64,000 bases of DNA from Impatiens glandulifera (lineage: Eukaryota > Streptophyta > Magnoliopsida > Ericales > Balsaminaceae), in NCBI RefSeq assembly GCF_907164915.1, contig NC_061867.1, positions 45,418,242-45,482,241 on the forward strand. Direction: 5' to 3'. This document shows positions 54,106 through 64,000 of the stretch, one piece after another (position 1 is the first letter of the stretch; every line of letters starts with the position of its first letter). Under the pieces are notes generated by a model, which worked only from the letters and a program-made list of their open reading frames with translations, ran no database searches and was not told the DNA's origin. The position numbers and the translations under genes are program-made.

Positions 54106-55479
54106 CTTCATATTATAATTACGAGGGCACACTGACACAGACACTGACACAGACAATTTATTGGTCCAACATAATATATGTGGTTAGCATATGTAAATTA
54201 TGATATAGCGATATAGTGAGTGGAGTATTTACCTACTACATTCTTTAACATTGTCATCTACTTTGAATTAAATTATGTATTAGTAGGAGGTGTCATCACA
54301 TTGATCTTTTGCTAAAATATTTGCATGAGTGCAATAGTGTCATCATTGAGAAAAAGTCAGCTTGTTGACCACATTTATTAATAAGCTCCATTTTGACAAC
54401 TTTGACCGATGTGCCATCTTGATCTCCGATCTCGTGTGTTAGCTTGGAAGATTGTGAATTTGCTTAACGTAAATCTATAAGATTAAGTTGTTATATGAGA
54501 AGTTTGGGCATACTATTATAATTATTTATCATGGATTTTTTTTCATGCATTATTTTTTATCTCGCTTTGATTGTAGGTTTCTATACCCTTTGAAAGTAAC
54601 TTCTAATAAAAATGAAATTTTGCTTATAAAAGGTAAAATAAAATAATTATAATGTCTATTTTTAAGATAATGTCCTAAAATTGGCCATAAACATATAAAA
54701 AAAGACAGCAAAACAAAACAAAAAAACAAGCTAGGAGAAACAATATATAACAAACAACAGCAATCAGAGGAAGCAACCCACAAGATATTAATTAATAATG
54801 TACCTCTTGAGATTGGAGATCTGAAACACATGTCTGTTGCTGAAGTTAACAAAATGGACATCATCCTTTTTTGTTTTGAAATAATAATACTCCATTCATT
54901 TAATTGAAAAATTAGCAACCAACCAAATGGTGAAATTCATATAAAAATAAATAAAAAGTTAAGTACAACTTAAGACATAATTTGTCATAAATTAATGAAA
55001 AAAAACTAAAACATTAATTAAAATATCACCAATATTTGTGATCACATACAAGTTAACTTATAACCACAAGAAAAAATCACTCTTCAACAAGTTCAAAGAA
55101 CTAATAAAAACAACTGGACTTTATCAAAATGAACCTCATCATTAATCTTGATATATATGAATAATTTTAAAAAAAAAAAGGTTTATGATAAATTAAAAAT
55201 AAATTTTGTTTAATTAAGCACAACGAAATAAATAATGACATTAAAAAAATAAAATAATAAAAATGAAAGAAAGAGAGAAAGAAAAACAAAGACGATAAAC
55301 ATAGTAAAACAAAACAATTAATATGTTTTATCTTTAAGAAGAACAATGATCTCCCCAACCGACTCCACGGACTTTTCAAAACGAATTTCAGATAGTGTTA
55401 TAATAATGACATTATGAATTATACGCATTGATCGAGTACAATTATTGAACATAAATCGATTTATTTATAGTCAAATAGT

Positions 55480-55720
55480 CCAACAAAAGATAATAGGTAT
55501 AGTAACCTAACGATTCAGACCTGTTATATTTTTTGCTTCGATCCAAACGTCCCAACAACTACTAAGAGACTTATGCATCATCCACTGAATTCCAGTCATG
55601 CTCCAAAAAAAAAATCAAATACTTGTCATCCACGGCAATTCAAAAGAAGGTGAGACGTTATTTCAACCTAAAGCACATCTGACTTGTCATAATCCAATAT
55701 TTTTCATACATCAAAGACGA
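55480..55720 (-). mobile_element. Possible LINE fragment (zf-RVT-like)
   Basis: On the minus strand one frame reads EITSHLLLNCRG then VFDFFF, and a neighbouring frame gives MTGIQWMMHKSLSSCWDVWI. These resemble the E...HL...C......W zinc region and following helix of LINE ORF2, with frameshifts. Short and degenerate. Confidence 0.35.
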
Positions 55721-56929
55721 GATCTTAGTAAATATGAATCTTCTTCTCAATTCCAAACAAATATAATTATTGTTATTTAGAATGTAGACGATGGTTTGAG
55801 CTTCAATACAAAGCTAATCTATACCAATTAACTAATGATGGTCAAATTCACCTTACCCTCTAAAGGATCTCATCATTTGAAATGATTGAATCAAGATTTC
55901 TTTATTCCTAAGAAATGAAAAACATTTGGTCTAATAGGAGATTAATTAATACTAGTTCTGGGATGTTTAATTACTAATCCCCACATTGGAGAATATTCTT
56001 ACTTAGAATATAATTATAATTAATTAACTAAATGACTTTCTTAAGCATTGGTTAAATTGGTTGAATTTTGAACTTTGCTTAAGTTGTGAGGATGGTAGTT
56101 TCTGAAAGGATATGTCCGGTTGTTAATTATCAATGTTTGGTAACATCTCTTATTGAATATTGATTTATTTGCCAAACATTATACCTTCTAATTAAATACC
56201 AATAAAAAACACCTTTATTTGTTTAGAACAATAAAAAACACTTCTAAATACCATTTGCAGTGTTTTATCTATTTCAAGGTGAATGTGTAATAAATTATAT
56301 GAAACCTAAATTCAGATTGATTTTGAAATGTGAAGAATGTAATTTGATTGAATTCATTTAATAAAGCTATGCATCTTATTCAATAATGTGTTTATACTGT
56401 GAGAAATGTGAAATTTGTAGAAACAGAAAACAAAAAAAACCCAATATATGTCAACAAACATATTTTACGGATTCAACTTTTACTTAAAACACCTTCAATG
56501 TGAGCGAAAGTCATGACGGTAGCTTCTTATGTTAAAATAAATAAAAAATATTAAATTTGTATAGTGATCATAATAATAAAAAAATTATTGGGTTAAATAC
56601 TAAATTTATCAATGATAAAAGTTTAGATTTATTTAAACTAAACTTTTTAATCCATGGGGTGCTTACTAACAATGTTTTTTTAAATCACCCGAACACGTTT
56701 ATGTTTTAATAAGAAAAAGTTGAAAGTTTCTAGATTTGAACGGAAAATGGTTACCTGCTTTCAACTAATGAAACACTGAGTAACAAAAATATTAATAAAA
56801 ATAATTATTTAAAATATAAAATATATATAATATAAAATTTTAAATATTTCATTAATATATTTAAATTTAGAAAATAAATAATTTTAGATACAATATTTAA
56901 AATATGTTATTCCTAAACTTTTTAATAAA

Positions 56930-56931
<2 letters not shown>

Positions 56932-56974
<43 letters not shown>
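56932..56974. repeat. (TA)n microsatellite
   Basis: About 43 bp of TA repeats. Confidence 0.95.
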
Positions 56975-56978
<4 letters not shown>

Positions 56979-57383
56979 TTGTAAATTTTAAAATGGTTGG
57001 AGATTTATATGTGGATTTAAAAAATTGATGGAAAATAAAAAATCTTACCAGGCCTGGAAAGGCATCCAATCCCCATGTTTTTTTTTTCTCTAAATTTTAT
57101 TTTATTAAAAAGTATGAAATAAATGAGAATGGTTTAAGTATAAGGTAAAAAATAATAAAAAAACGAATACCCAAAGTGTCACTAAGCAAATTATTGTTGA
57201 AGCAATTTAACCCTACACTTTTATCACCATTTGAATGAAATTTTGCTTTGAACAAAATCTTGACCTTGTGGTAGAACTCTCAGTTCGTGTAATACATTAT
57301 GCTTGTGTAAGCCTAATAGTTTTTTTGATTTAATCCTTATTACCCACCAAATGTCATGGGTAGTCTTGACAAATATTAAGCAG

Positions 57384-57570
57384 TAAAGGAATACAATCAG
57401 TTGTTTTATTTATTCTACAAGTATAAACTATATATATACAAAATTATGACATTGAGATTCACTAATCTAGTCACTAATCTAGTCACTAATCTAGAGATCT
57501 TCAATATATTAATTATGTCAACTATATATAAAAAAGCCAAGATAACTATTAGTTGATTACATTTATTACA
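57384..57570 (-). repeat. 3' LTR of copia element 2
   Basis: 187 bp, starting TGTAATAAATGTAATCAAC on the minus strand directly after the polypurine tract. A 12-bp unit, TCACTAATCTAG, is present three times in a row (57458-57493 region) and explains most of the length difference from the other LTR. Confidence 0.75.
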
Positions 57571-57574
57571 CCCC

Positions 57575-60500
57575 TCAATCGAAGCAGATGGGCGATGTAT
57601 GTTGAGATTGAATCGAAATTCTTAAAAGAACTTTCGGAAGACCCTTCGTGAAAATATCCACAAGTTGAAAGCGAGATGGGACATGAAGAACTCGAACCTG
57701 ACAGCGTGAGACATTCTCATGAACAAAGTGAATGTCTATCTCAATGTGCTTGGTCCGTTGGTGCTGAACGAGATTACTAGAGAGGTTGATCTTACTCATA
57801 TTATCATAGTAAACAAGAGTAACCATGGGAACTATGCAATGAAGTTCTAGTAGTAAATTTTGTAGCCAACAATTTTCTGAAACCACATTCGCAACCTCTT
57901 AGTACTCAACATCTACACTAGAACAGAATAAAGTGGTTTGACGCTTATCCGACCAAGAGATTAAATTATCTCCCAAGAAGACACAATAGTCAGACATCGA
58001 ACGACGTGTGTCTGGGCACCCACCCTAGTCAGCATGAATGTAAGCTAAGAGGGATGTAACATAGGATGGAGACAACTGAAGGGAAAAATAAAGAGTTCCC
58101 TAAATATATCGGATAATTCTCTTTAGAGTCGCCATGTGTACCTCCTGGGGATCATGCATGAAAAGACAAACTTGTTTAACCACATACGTGATATCAGGAC
58201 GAGAAAACGTCAAATATTGTAGAGCACCAGCTAGACTGCGTTACAAATAAGAATCTGACACAAGAGAAGAGATTGAAGTCCCATGTTTCGGTGTGGTATC
58301 AATCGGTGTAATCGACGTCTTACAAGATGACAAACCTGTGCGGTCAATAATTTTAGTCGCATAATTTCTTTGAGAGAGGAACATACCATTTGCATGAGGC
58401 CTTACCGAAATGCCCAAAAATAATGCAAGAGACCCAAATCCTTTATAGAAAATTCCATACTCAAGATGGAGATGAAGAATCAGCGGAGAGAGTCAAAGGA
58501 TGTCGTCAATATTATATCATCAACATACAATAACAAGTATGCCATGTGCTCACCCTAGAGAAACACAAACAATGAGTGATCTAAAACAGTCTAGGAAAAA
58601 CTAAGTGTGGACACAAAATCCGTAAAGTGTTTGTTCCAAACTCGAGAAGCCTAGTTCAAACCATACAATGATTTTTTCAAACGACAGACATGATGAGGAA
58701 TTGATGAATCTCTAAACCTAAGAGGCTGATGCATGTATACAACATCATCAAGAATTCCATGGAGAAAAGCATTATTTATATCAAGTTGGTGAAGTGACCA
58801 TTTCTTCGATAGGGCAAGATGATGACCAACTAAATAGTGACTAGTTTGACAACATGACTTAAAGTCTCCCCACAATCAACGCCAACATGTTGAGTTTTTC
58901 ATCACCTACAAGACGGTCTTTATGCCTCTCAAATGAACCATCAACACAGTCCTTATAAGTAAAGACCTATAAAGAACGAATAATATTAACATTATTTGGA
59001 CGTGGAACAAACTCCCACGTTTTAATAAAAATTAAAGCATTAAACTCTTCTTACATGACTAACTTCTAGTTCGGATCCTATAGGACAGCTACAACGTTAC
59101 GAGGTAAATGAGATTTAGACATAGTAGAAAGAATGCTAAAAATATGTTTGGGTCAAAACAACTTCTGCTGACTTTGAGTGACTAATCGAAGAGAAGAGGG
59201 AGGATGGACGGGAGGGGAGGGGGAGTATGGTTGAGGGGGAGAAGTGGATAAAGAGGGGGAGAAGGAGGAGGTGGATGTGGAGGTGAAGGGGAGATGAAAG
59301 TGTAGACTGATGATGAATCACATATTGTGATGGAGGATCATCGAGAAAATTATACGAGAGTAGAGGGGACTGAATTTCAACAAAAAGAAAACGAGACTCA
59401 TCAAAGGTGACATGATGACAGTGATTCGGTGGGTATCCAAGAAAGACAAAACGTGGAAAAAGTTTATGAATTGTCGTAGATGGATATAGAGGGTAACACA
59501 AACACTAAAACACGCGTAAATGATCATACATTGGATCTTTGCGATACAAACATTGTAATAGAGTAATGTATGCCATGTGTTTACACGTAAAAATATTTAG
59601 GAGGTATGTGGCCATTTAAAGAGAGCATGATGCCAAAATAAGGTGAGTATCTTGGCATGAGTGAGTAATGTACGAATCATATTATTAATAGTATGAAACT
59701 ATCTCAGCCTTGCCGTTCTTAGATGAAGTGTGAGGACATGAGAAGCGAAATGTCATCCCATTCTTGGACGCAAATTCCCTAAACGAATGATTATCGAATT
59801 CCCTCCCAATATCACATTGAAAAAATTTTATATCCCTCTCAAATTGTGTTTTGACGAGTGTCCGAAATTACAAGAAAACACTAAAAACTTGGGATTTATG
59901 AGATAAAGGAAAATTCCACAAAAAAGACGAAAATTCATCGAGAAACAAAACATAATATATATGGTCCATATAACTTAACACAAGAGACGTCCATACATCA
60001 CTATGAATAAAGTCAAACGGTAACAAAGAAATCGAAGTAGAAGCCTTAAACAGAAAACAAACATATTTTCCTAATAAATACAAATGACAAATATGAGAAG
60101 ATGTTATTTATTATAGTGAATTAATTTATTTAATCTAAAAGATTCAAAACTAGAGCTGTCAGGATGACCCAGGCGACTATGGCACAAGGATGGAATCACA
60201 AATAGAAAGCGACACTTGACTCCCAATTGTGATCGGATATAGATTCCCCCGACTGTCACATCTCATTAGACACATCCCCGTCCAAAAATGCTTAATAGAA
60301 AAAACAAACGGATCGAACCCAACATACACATAATTATTCGTAGTGAATTTATGAACATAAAAAAGAATTTTAACAAGAGTAGGAGCATGGAGAATATTAT
60401 TCAAGCTAAGTTTAAGATTCATAGAAGAAATAGTGGTATGCCCAATACCCGAAGCTGGAATCGTATTACCATAACTATAAGAATATCATGTTTAATTCTT

Positions 60501-60600
60501 TAATTGAAATAAGACGAGAGAGTACCTTGTTGAGATGTCATATGAGATGTTGCATTAGTGTCCATGTACCATGTCGGATCTAGAGACTGAGCCATGTATG
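57575..60600 (-). pseudogene. copia 2 pol remnant: protease, integrase, reverse transcriptase, RNase H
   Basis: Minus strand. The protease region reads MDTNATSHMTSQQGTL (about 60572), so the catalytic D-T-G of element 1 is D-T-N here. Integrase piece 60083-59868 has FIHSDVWTSL and YYVLFLDEFSSFLW. A Pro/Ser/Leu-rich integrase-RT linker is retained at about 59330-59150. RT pieces include LHQLDINNAFLHG and VCRLKKSLYGL (58875-58651) and an intact YVDD at 58527-58516. RNase H and tail (YYDNMSKINLSSN, RTKHIEIDIHFVHE, IFTKGLPK) lie at 57886-57575. Many stops separate the parts. Confidence 0.8.
59195..59280 (+). other. G-rich tract with quadruplex-forming potential
   Basis: Plus strand has runs GGG, GGG, GGGG, GGGGG within 59198-59223, then GGGGG at about 59234 and 59255. 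It is the complement of the Pro/Ser/Leu-coding linker of copia element 2. Confidence 0.5.
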
Positions 60601-60999
60601 TTTGCGGACGTGGGCCAATGAGATCCAATTGTTGTTGTGGTGTCGACGAACGATAGCTGGAAGGAGGTCTCTTCCATTGTGTTGCTGAATATGGGCATGG
60701 AGAAGAAGCCCATGTCATTGCCAAGACAATGATGAGCCTGAATGTCCAGCCCATTGTTGTGGTTAGTGAGAAGGAGACTAATTTTGGACTTGGTATTTGG
60801 GCTACCCCCGATCGACCCCTATTACAAGAGCCCTTCTTCTTTGATTTTTTTCAAGATCTCCACGATAACATACGTTATGACTCATTCGTCCTAGACGCGT
60901 CAAATACAAGAGCTACACCTGACGTCGGTGCCGAACTAGAGGCAACCCGCTTCACTAAGCCAGATTCATCCAAAATCAACATGGATCGTGCTTGGTAGA

Positions 61000-61577
61000 A
61001 CTGAGGCAAAGGATCACTCTATCAGAGTAACGTCGTCACCCCGGTGTATGCCTCTATCAGACTTGCGACCAACCAACTGTAATACGAGGCATTCATTTGA
61101 GACTAGTCTACCAACGCTTTGCAACTAATCAAATAAGACTTTGAGACGTTGACAATAAGCCGAGACCTTGAGAAAATCCGTCATGATGGTGGTGGAAAAA
61201 TCTTGCTCGAGGGAAACTACACGAGAATGACGGTTATCTTGAAAAATCCCACATAGTAGTGTCTAGGCTTGCTCGGCTGTAGAGTCTAGTTTCAAGATCG
61301 TGTGATGGAGATCCTATGATATTATGGCATAGATTCACTAAAGGACAGTGGCATCAAGAGTTAGCCACATTTCTTTCTCTTCATCCGTCGATGGCGGTGG
61401 TAGAATATGGACCAACGGGATGATGTGATGAAGGAACCGATGAGAACAAACATGGAACTTGAACAACTCCGCCCATGTCGTGTATTGAACATTTTCCAAC
61501 TCAAGAATAATAGAGACGTGATTCTTGATGTTGGAAACAACAATGGCTAGGTGAAATCCTTGTTTGTTACTCGTCAT
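61000..61577 (-). pseudogene. copia 2 gag remnant
   Basis: Minus strand 61577-61338 begins MTSNKQGFHLAIVVSNIKNH and continues ELENVQYTTWAELFKFH, the N-terminal part of plant copia gag. Later gag sequence toward 61000 is present but broken by stops. It aligns piece by piece with gag of element 1. Confidence 0.7.
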
Positions 61578-61721
61578 CGGAAAAGAAAAGTGATTGAAGA
61601 GTAGATAAACATAAGATTAACTGTTGGGATACGATGTAAAATAGTGATTAAAGAGAAGATATTATAAAATGGATTGTTAGGCTAGGGCGCAGCGGAAGAG
61701 AGAAGAGAGAAAAACTCTAAA

Positions 61722-61732
61722 CTCTGATACCA
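61722..61732 (-). promoter_or_regulatory. Primer-binding site (initiator tRNA-Met) of copia element 2
   Basis: TGGTATCAGAG immediately inside the 5' LTR. Confidence 0.85.
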
Positions 61733-61902
61733 TAAAGGAATACAATCCGTTGTTCTATTCAATCAAAGTTTAAACTGTATATACAAGATTATAACATTGA
61801 GATCCACTAATTTAACCATTAATTTAGAGATCTCCAATATATTAATTAGGCCAGCCATATATAGAAAACTCAAAATAACTATTAGTTGATTACATTTATT
61901 AA
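61733..61902 (-). repeat. 5' LTR of copia element 2
   Basis: About 170 bp. It shares AAAGGAATACAATC, the ACATTGAGATCCACTAAT-like block and CTATTAGTTGATTACATTTA with the 3' LTR. It has one TCACTAATCTAG-like unit plus a variant rather than three. Confidence 0.75.
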
Positions 61903-64000
61903 GTAGCTCAATTTTAATCAGACACATGGATGACAACTGAGCGATTCAGGCAGGGAATGCATTTATTATCTTGTCCCGTTTTACTATGGAGATTTTTTTA
62001 CAACCATTCTCACTCTGTTCGGTTTCGAAGAATCCCCGCATGACATAGTTTATACATAATTCTCAGAAAAATTTGTTTATATAATAAAATTATATAAATA
62101 TTTTTTTTAATATAATTTATATTGTTTTATATTAAAAATTCATATTATTATAAAAAAATAAACTTAAAATCTTATAAAATATAATAAATAAATAAATAAA
62201 TATACGGGTGATTTCATATATTTAATTGTGTTTATAGTGTCCGAGATATAATCAGATCGGAGCGAGGGACAAAGATACCATCGCGCCCCATCCCTAGTCA
62301 ACTACTAGTTAAACCAACAAAAAAATGCCATAAACGGAAAAATTCGATTCAGTTACCGCCCTGCAATCTCAAATTGAAATAGTCATCCTTACTTACACAC
62401 CTCAATTTTTAGGCTACCCTTGTTTTAGGGATTAATTATTTATTTTTATAGAGAAATGATTAGGGAAGAGAATTTTGGGGAGAGATTGAGAGAGAATGAC
62501 GTGACGACGCAATATAATTGGCTGAAAAAAATAAAAGAATTTCTCTTTTATCTCTTTTCTCACACTTTTTCATTTTTACAACAAAAAAGGTGATGTCAAC
62601 TAATTTCTTCTCTCAAATTCCCTCCTCTACCACTCATTTTTTTTTTTTATATTACTTAATAAGTATACATTGATAAGTTTATCATTGTATTACATATAAA
62701 TTAATTTTATTAGTAAATTAGTTAAGTCTTTATATATATATATATATATTAAAATTTGGCTTAATAGATTTTTTTTTTAAATTTTACCTAATAAGAGTAC
62801 TAACCATACAAATTTTCCTACAAAGAATTAATAATGTTGAGCTTTATTAATAATTTTTTTAGCTGTGATTGGATATTTGGTCTGTCCCTAGGATGTCTGC
62901 CTTAGCGTATGGACTTATTGGACATATACACAAAACAGGCTTTGGATAGAAATGAGTTTCATCACTAAGAATTTAGCTAGGTTCAAAAATATCACACCCA
63001 ATACAAATGATAATAGTTTACAAGAAAATTAAATAAAATAAAATTATCAATGGTTCCAAAAAACCTTTGGACCACTTTTACTACTAAACTTGTCAATAAG
63101 AAATTTGGACGTAAATAAGGAGAACACCAAAATCATAACATAAAATACAATTAGTAAGAATCTATAATTTATTTTTTTAAAGAATCCTAGATAAATAATT
63201 ATTTATCTGATTTTAATAATTAAAATTTTAAAATACATATTATTAAAACAACAACAAAGTTTACTTCTTTAATTTTATTTAATTTTATTTCATTTTGCAT
63301 TTTTTTACACATTAAGGATCCAGTTATGGCCTAATCCAGTGGGTCAGAAGAATAGAATTGACATTTTTTTTAACAAAAATAAAAGCTAAACAGTCATTTA
63401 TTTATCTTTTTTTAGCCCTTACTTTAATACAAATACAAATACAAATACAGAGACTTTTAGAGATGGCTGAGTGGACTAAACCGATCCATATCTAGGCCAC
63501 TGCCAAGAATGATCTATGTTTAGAGTTTACACCCATATCTAGGCCATTTAATATTGTGTATAATTCTTGGAAGTGAGAAGATAACAAATATAGGTCTTTA
63601 ATTATATAGTCAAAATTAAGAATATAGTTATAAATCCAAAAAATAAAAAATTTACAAAGTTTTAAAAAATTGTAGGATAAAAATTATTTTTAAACTCATA
63701 AAATTGTAAAATTTTATAATCGTAAGAGTTTAATTAATTTAAAATTTATGTAAATAAATCTTGTTAATTTGTTCTAAAAAATGTAAGTATAAGAGTTAAC
63801 TCATGTTTTAAGGATAAACTTTTTAATATTTTACTTGTTACCCATAAACATCTCTACAAGCCCAAAGGAAACCTTGCATTGTATTTAACTTATTTGGATG
63901 AGGGCCTACTACTTGATTTGGGCCTTTGTTTTTTCTAAGCCTATCCCTTAGAAATTTGTAATTATGTTTATTGTGAGAAGGAAAATAGATGATTTCCTTT
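61903..64000. other. AT-rich intergenic DNA
   Basis: No gene or RNA was recognised. A short TA run lies at about 62732-62748. The sequence runs off the window without a gene boundary. Confidence 0.45.

Larger units (their letters stand above)
54106..57383. other. AT-rich intergenic DNA with weak repeat traces
   Basis: No host gene was identified. Traces: a short CTGACACAGACA tandem at about 54130-54160, a LINE-like zinc-region fragment on the minus strand around 55480-55720, and a TA microsatellite at 56932-56974. A 122-residue minus-strand open frame at 54918-54550 has a hydrophobic, Phe/Leu-rich middle typical of chance AT-rich frames and I do not call it. Confidence 0.4.
57384..61902 (-). 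mobile_element. Ty1/copia LTR retrotransposon 2 (degenerate)
   Basis: Minus-strand order: 5' LTR (61902-61733), primer-binding site TGGTATCAGAG (61732-61722), gag, protease, integrase, RT, RNase H, polypurine tract GATTGAGGGG (57580-57571), 3' LTR (57570-57384). Flanks AGCAG (57379-57383) and AGTAG (61902-61906, sharing one base with the LTR edge) may be the target duplication, with one difference. Same family as element 1: both have SNIKNHVSI in gag and FPLSHKSQVFS in integrase. Stops and frameshifts interrupt every domain. Confidence 0.87.

Noticed and set aside
54550..54918. A 122-residue minus-strand frame with a hydrophobic middle
   Set aside because: The composition is what AT-rich non-coding DNA gives (Phe/Leu/Ile runs). 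It has no recognisable domain and no convincing exon structure around it.

Overview
This is an AT-rich window from the nuclear genome of a flowering plant, most likely a core eudicot. Genes have many short exons with GT-AG introns, and they lie among typical plant transposons (Ty1/copia, LINE, SINE, hAT, CACTA-like). I cannot name the species. Gene models were built by hand from splice sites, reading frame and family similarity; exon lengths sum to whole codons except where a frameshift is stated.

Layout. 1-1.6 kb: AT-rich with local duplications. 1.7-4.9 kb (+): a nine-exon vacuolar-processing enzyme (legumain) gene. It has one extra C in exon 2 and a 1.1 kb hAT element inserted 7 bp inside intron 5. 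6-14 kb: repeats, namely two head-to-tail copies of an LTR-like family with TATA boxes and GACCGAGA-rich arrays, then a CACTA (En/Spm)-like remnant. 14.3-16.0 kb (-): three-exon chloroplast FKBP17-type immunophilin. 17.1-21.4 kb (-): degenerate copia element 1. 22.1-27.7 kb (+): eleven-exon group D (TDY) MAP kinase, closest to MPK9 as I recall it. 28.5-32.7 kb: a copia RNase H fragment carrying a perfect 140-bp tandem duplication, then two divergent DUF4283 (LINE ORF1-like) copies in inverted orientation. 33.6-41.0 kb (+): ten-exon DUF1295 / steroid 5-alpha-reductase-like membrane protein whose introns hold three SINE-like insertions with target-site duplications and a LINE fragment. 41.8-42.6 kb: a foldback element with roughly 140-bp terminal inverted repeats. 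43-44.9 kb: LINE and LTR-like fragments. 46.0-48.4 kb (-): two-exon RABA6-type Rab GTPase. 48.7-52.6 kb: third copy of the LTR-like family, interrupted by an 874-bp hAT MITE. 52.6-57.4 kb: AT-rich with weak repeat traces. 57.4-61.9 kb (-): copia element 2, same family as element 1. 61.9-64 kb: AT-rich, no gene seen.

The five host genes do not form a pathway. The FKBP17, MAPK, DUF1295 and RABA6 set matches a gene neighbourhood I recall from Arabidopsis chromosome 1 (At1g18150-18200 and its duplicate At1g73640-73670), so this looks like an old conserved eudicot block expanded by transposons. I found no sign of an undescribed multi-gene system. The most notable items are the VPE frameshift and hAT insertion, the SINE load in the DUF1295 gene, the inverted DUF4283 pair and the LTR-like family with hairpin-capable repeats.
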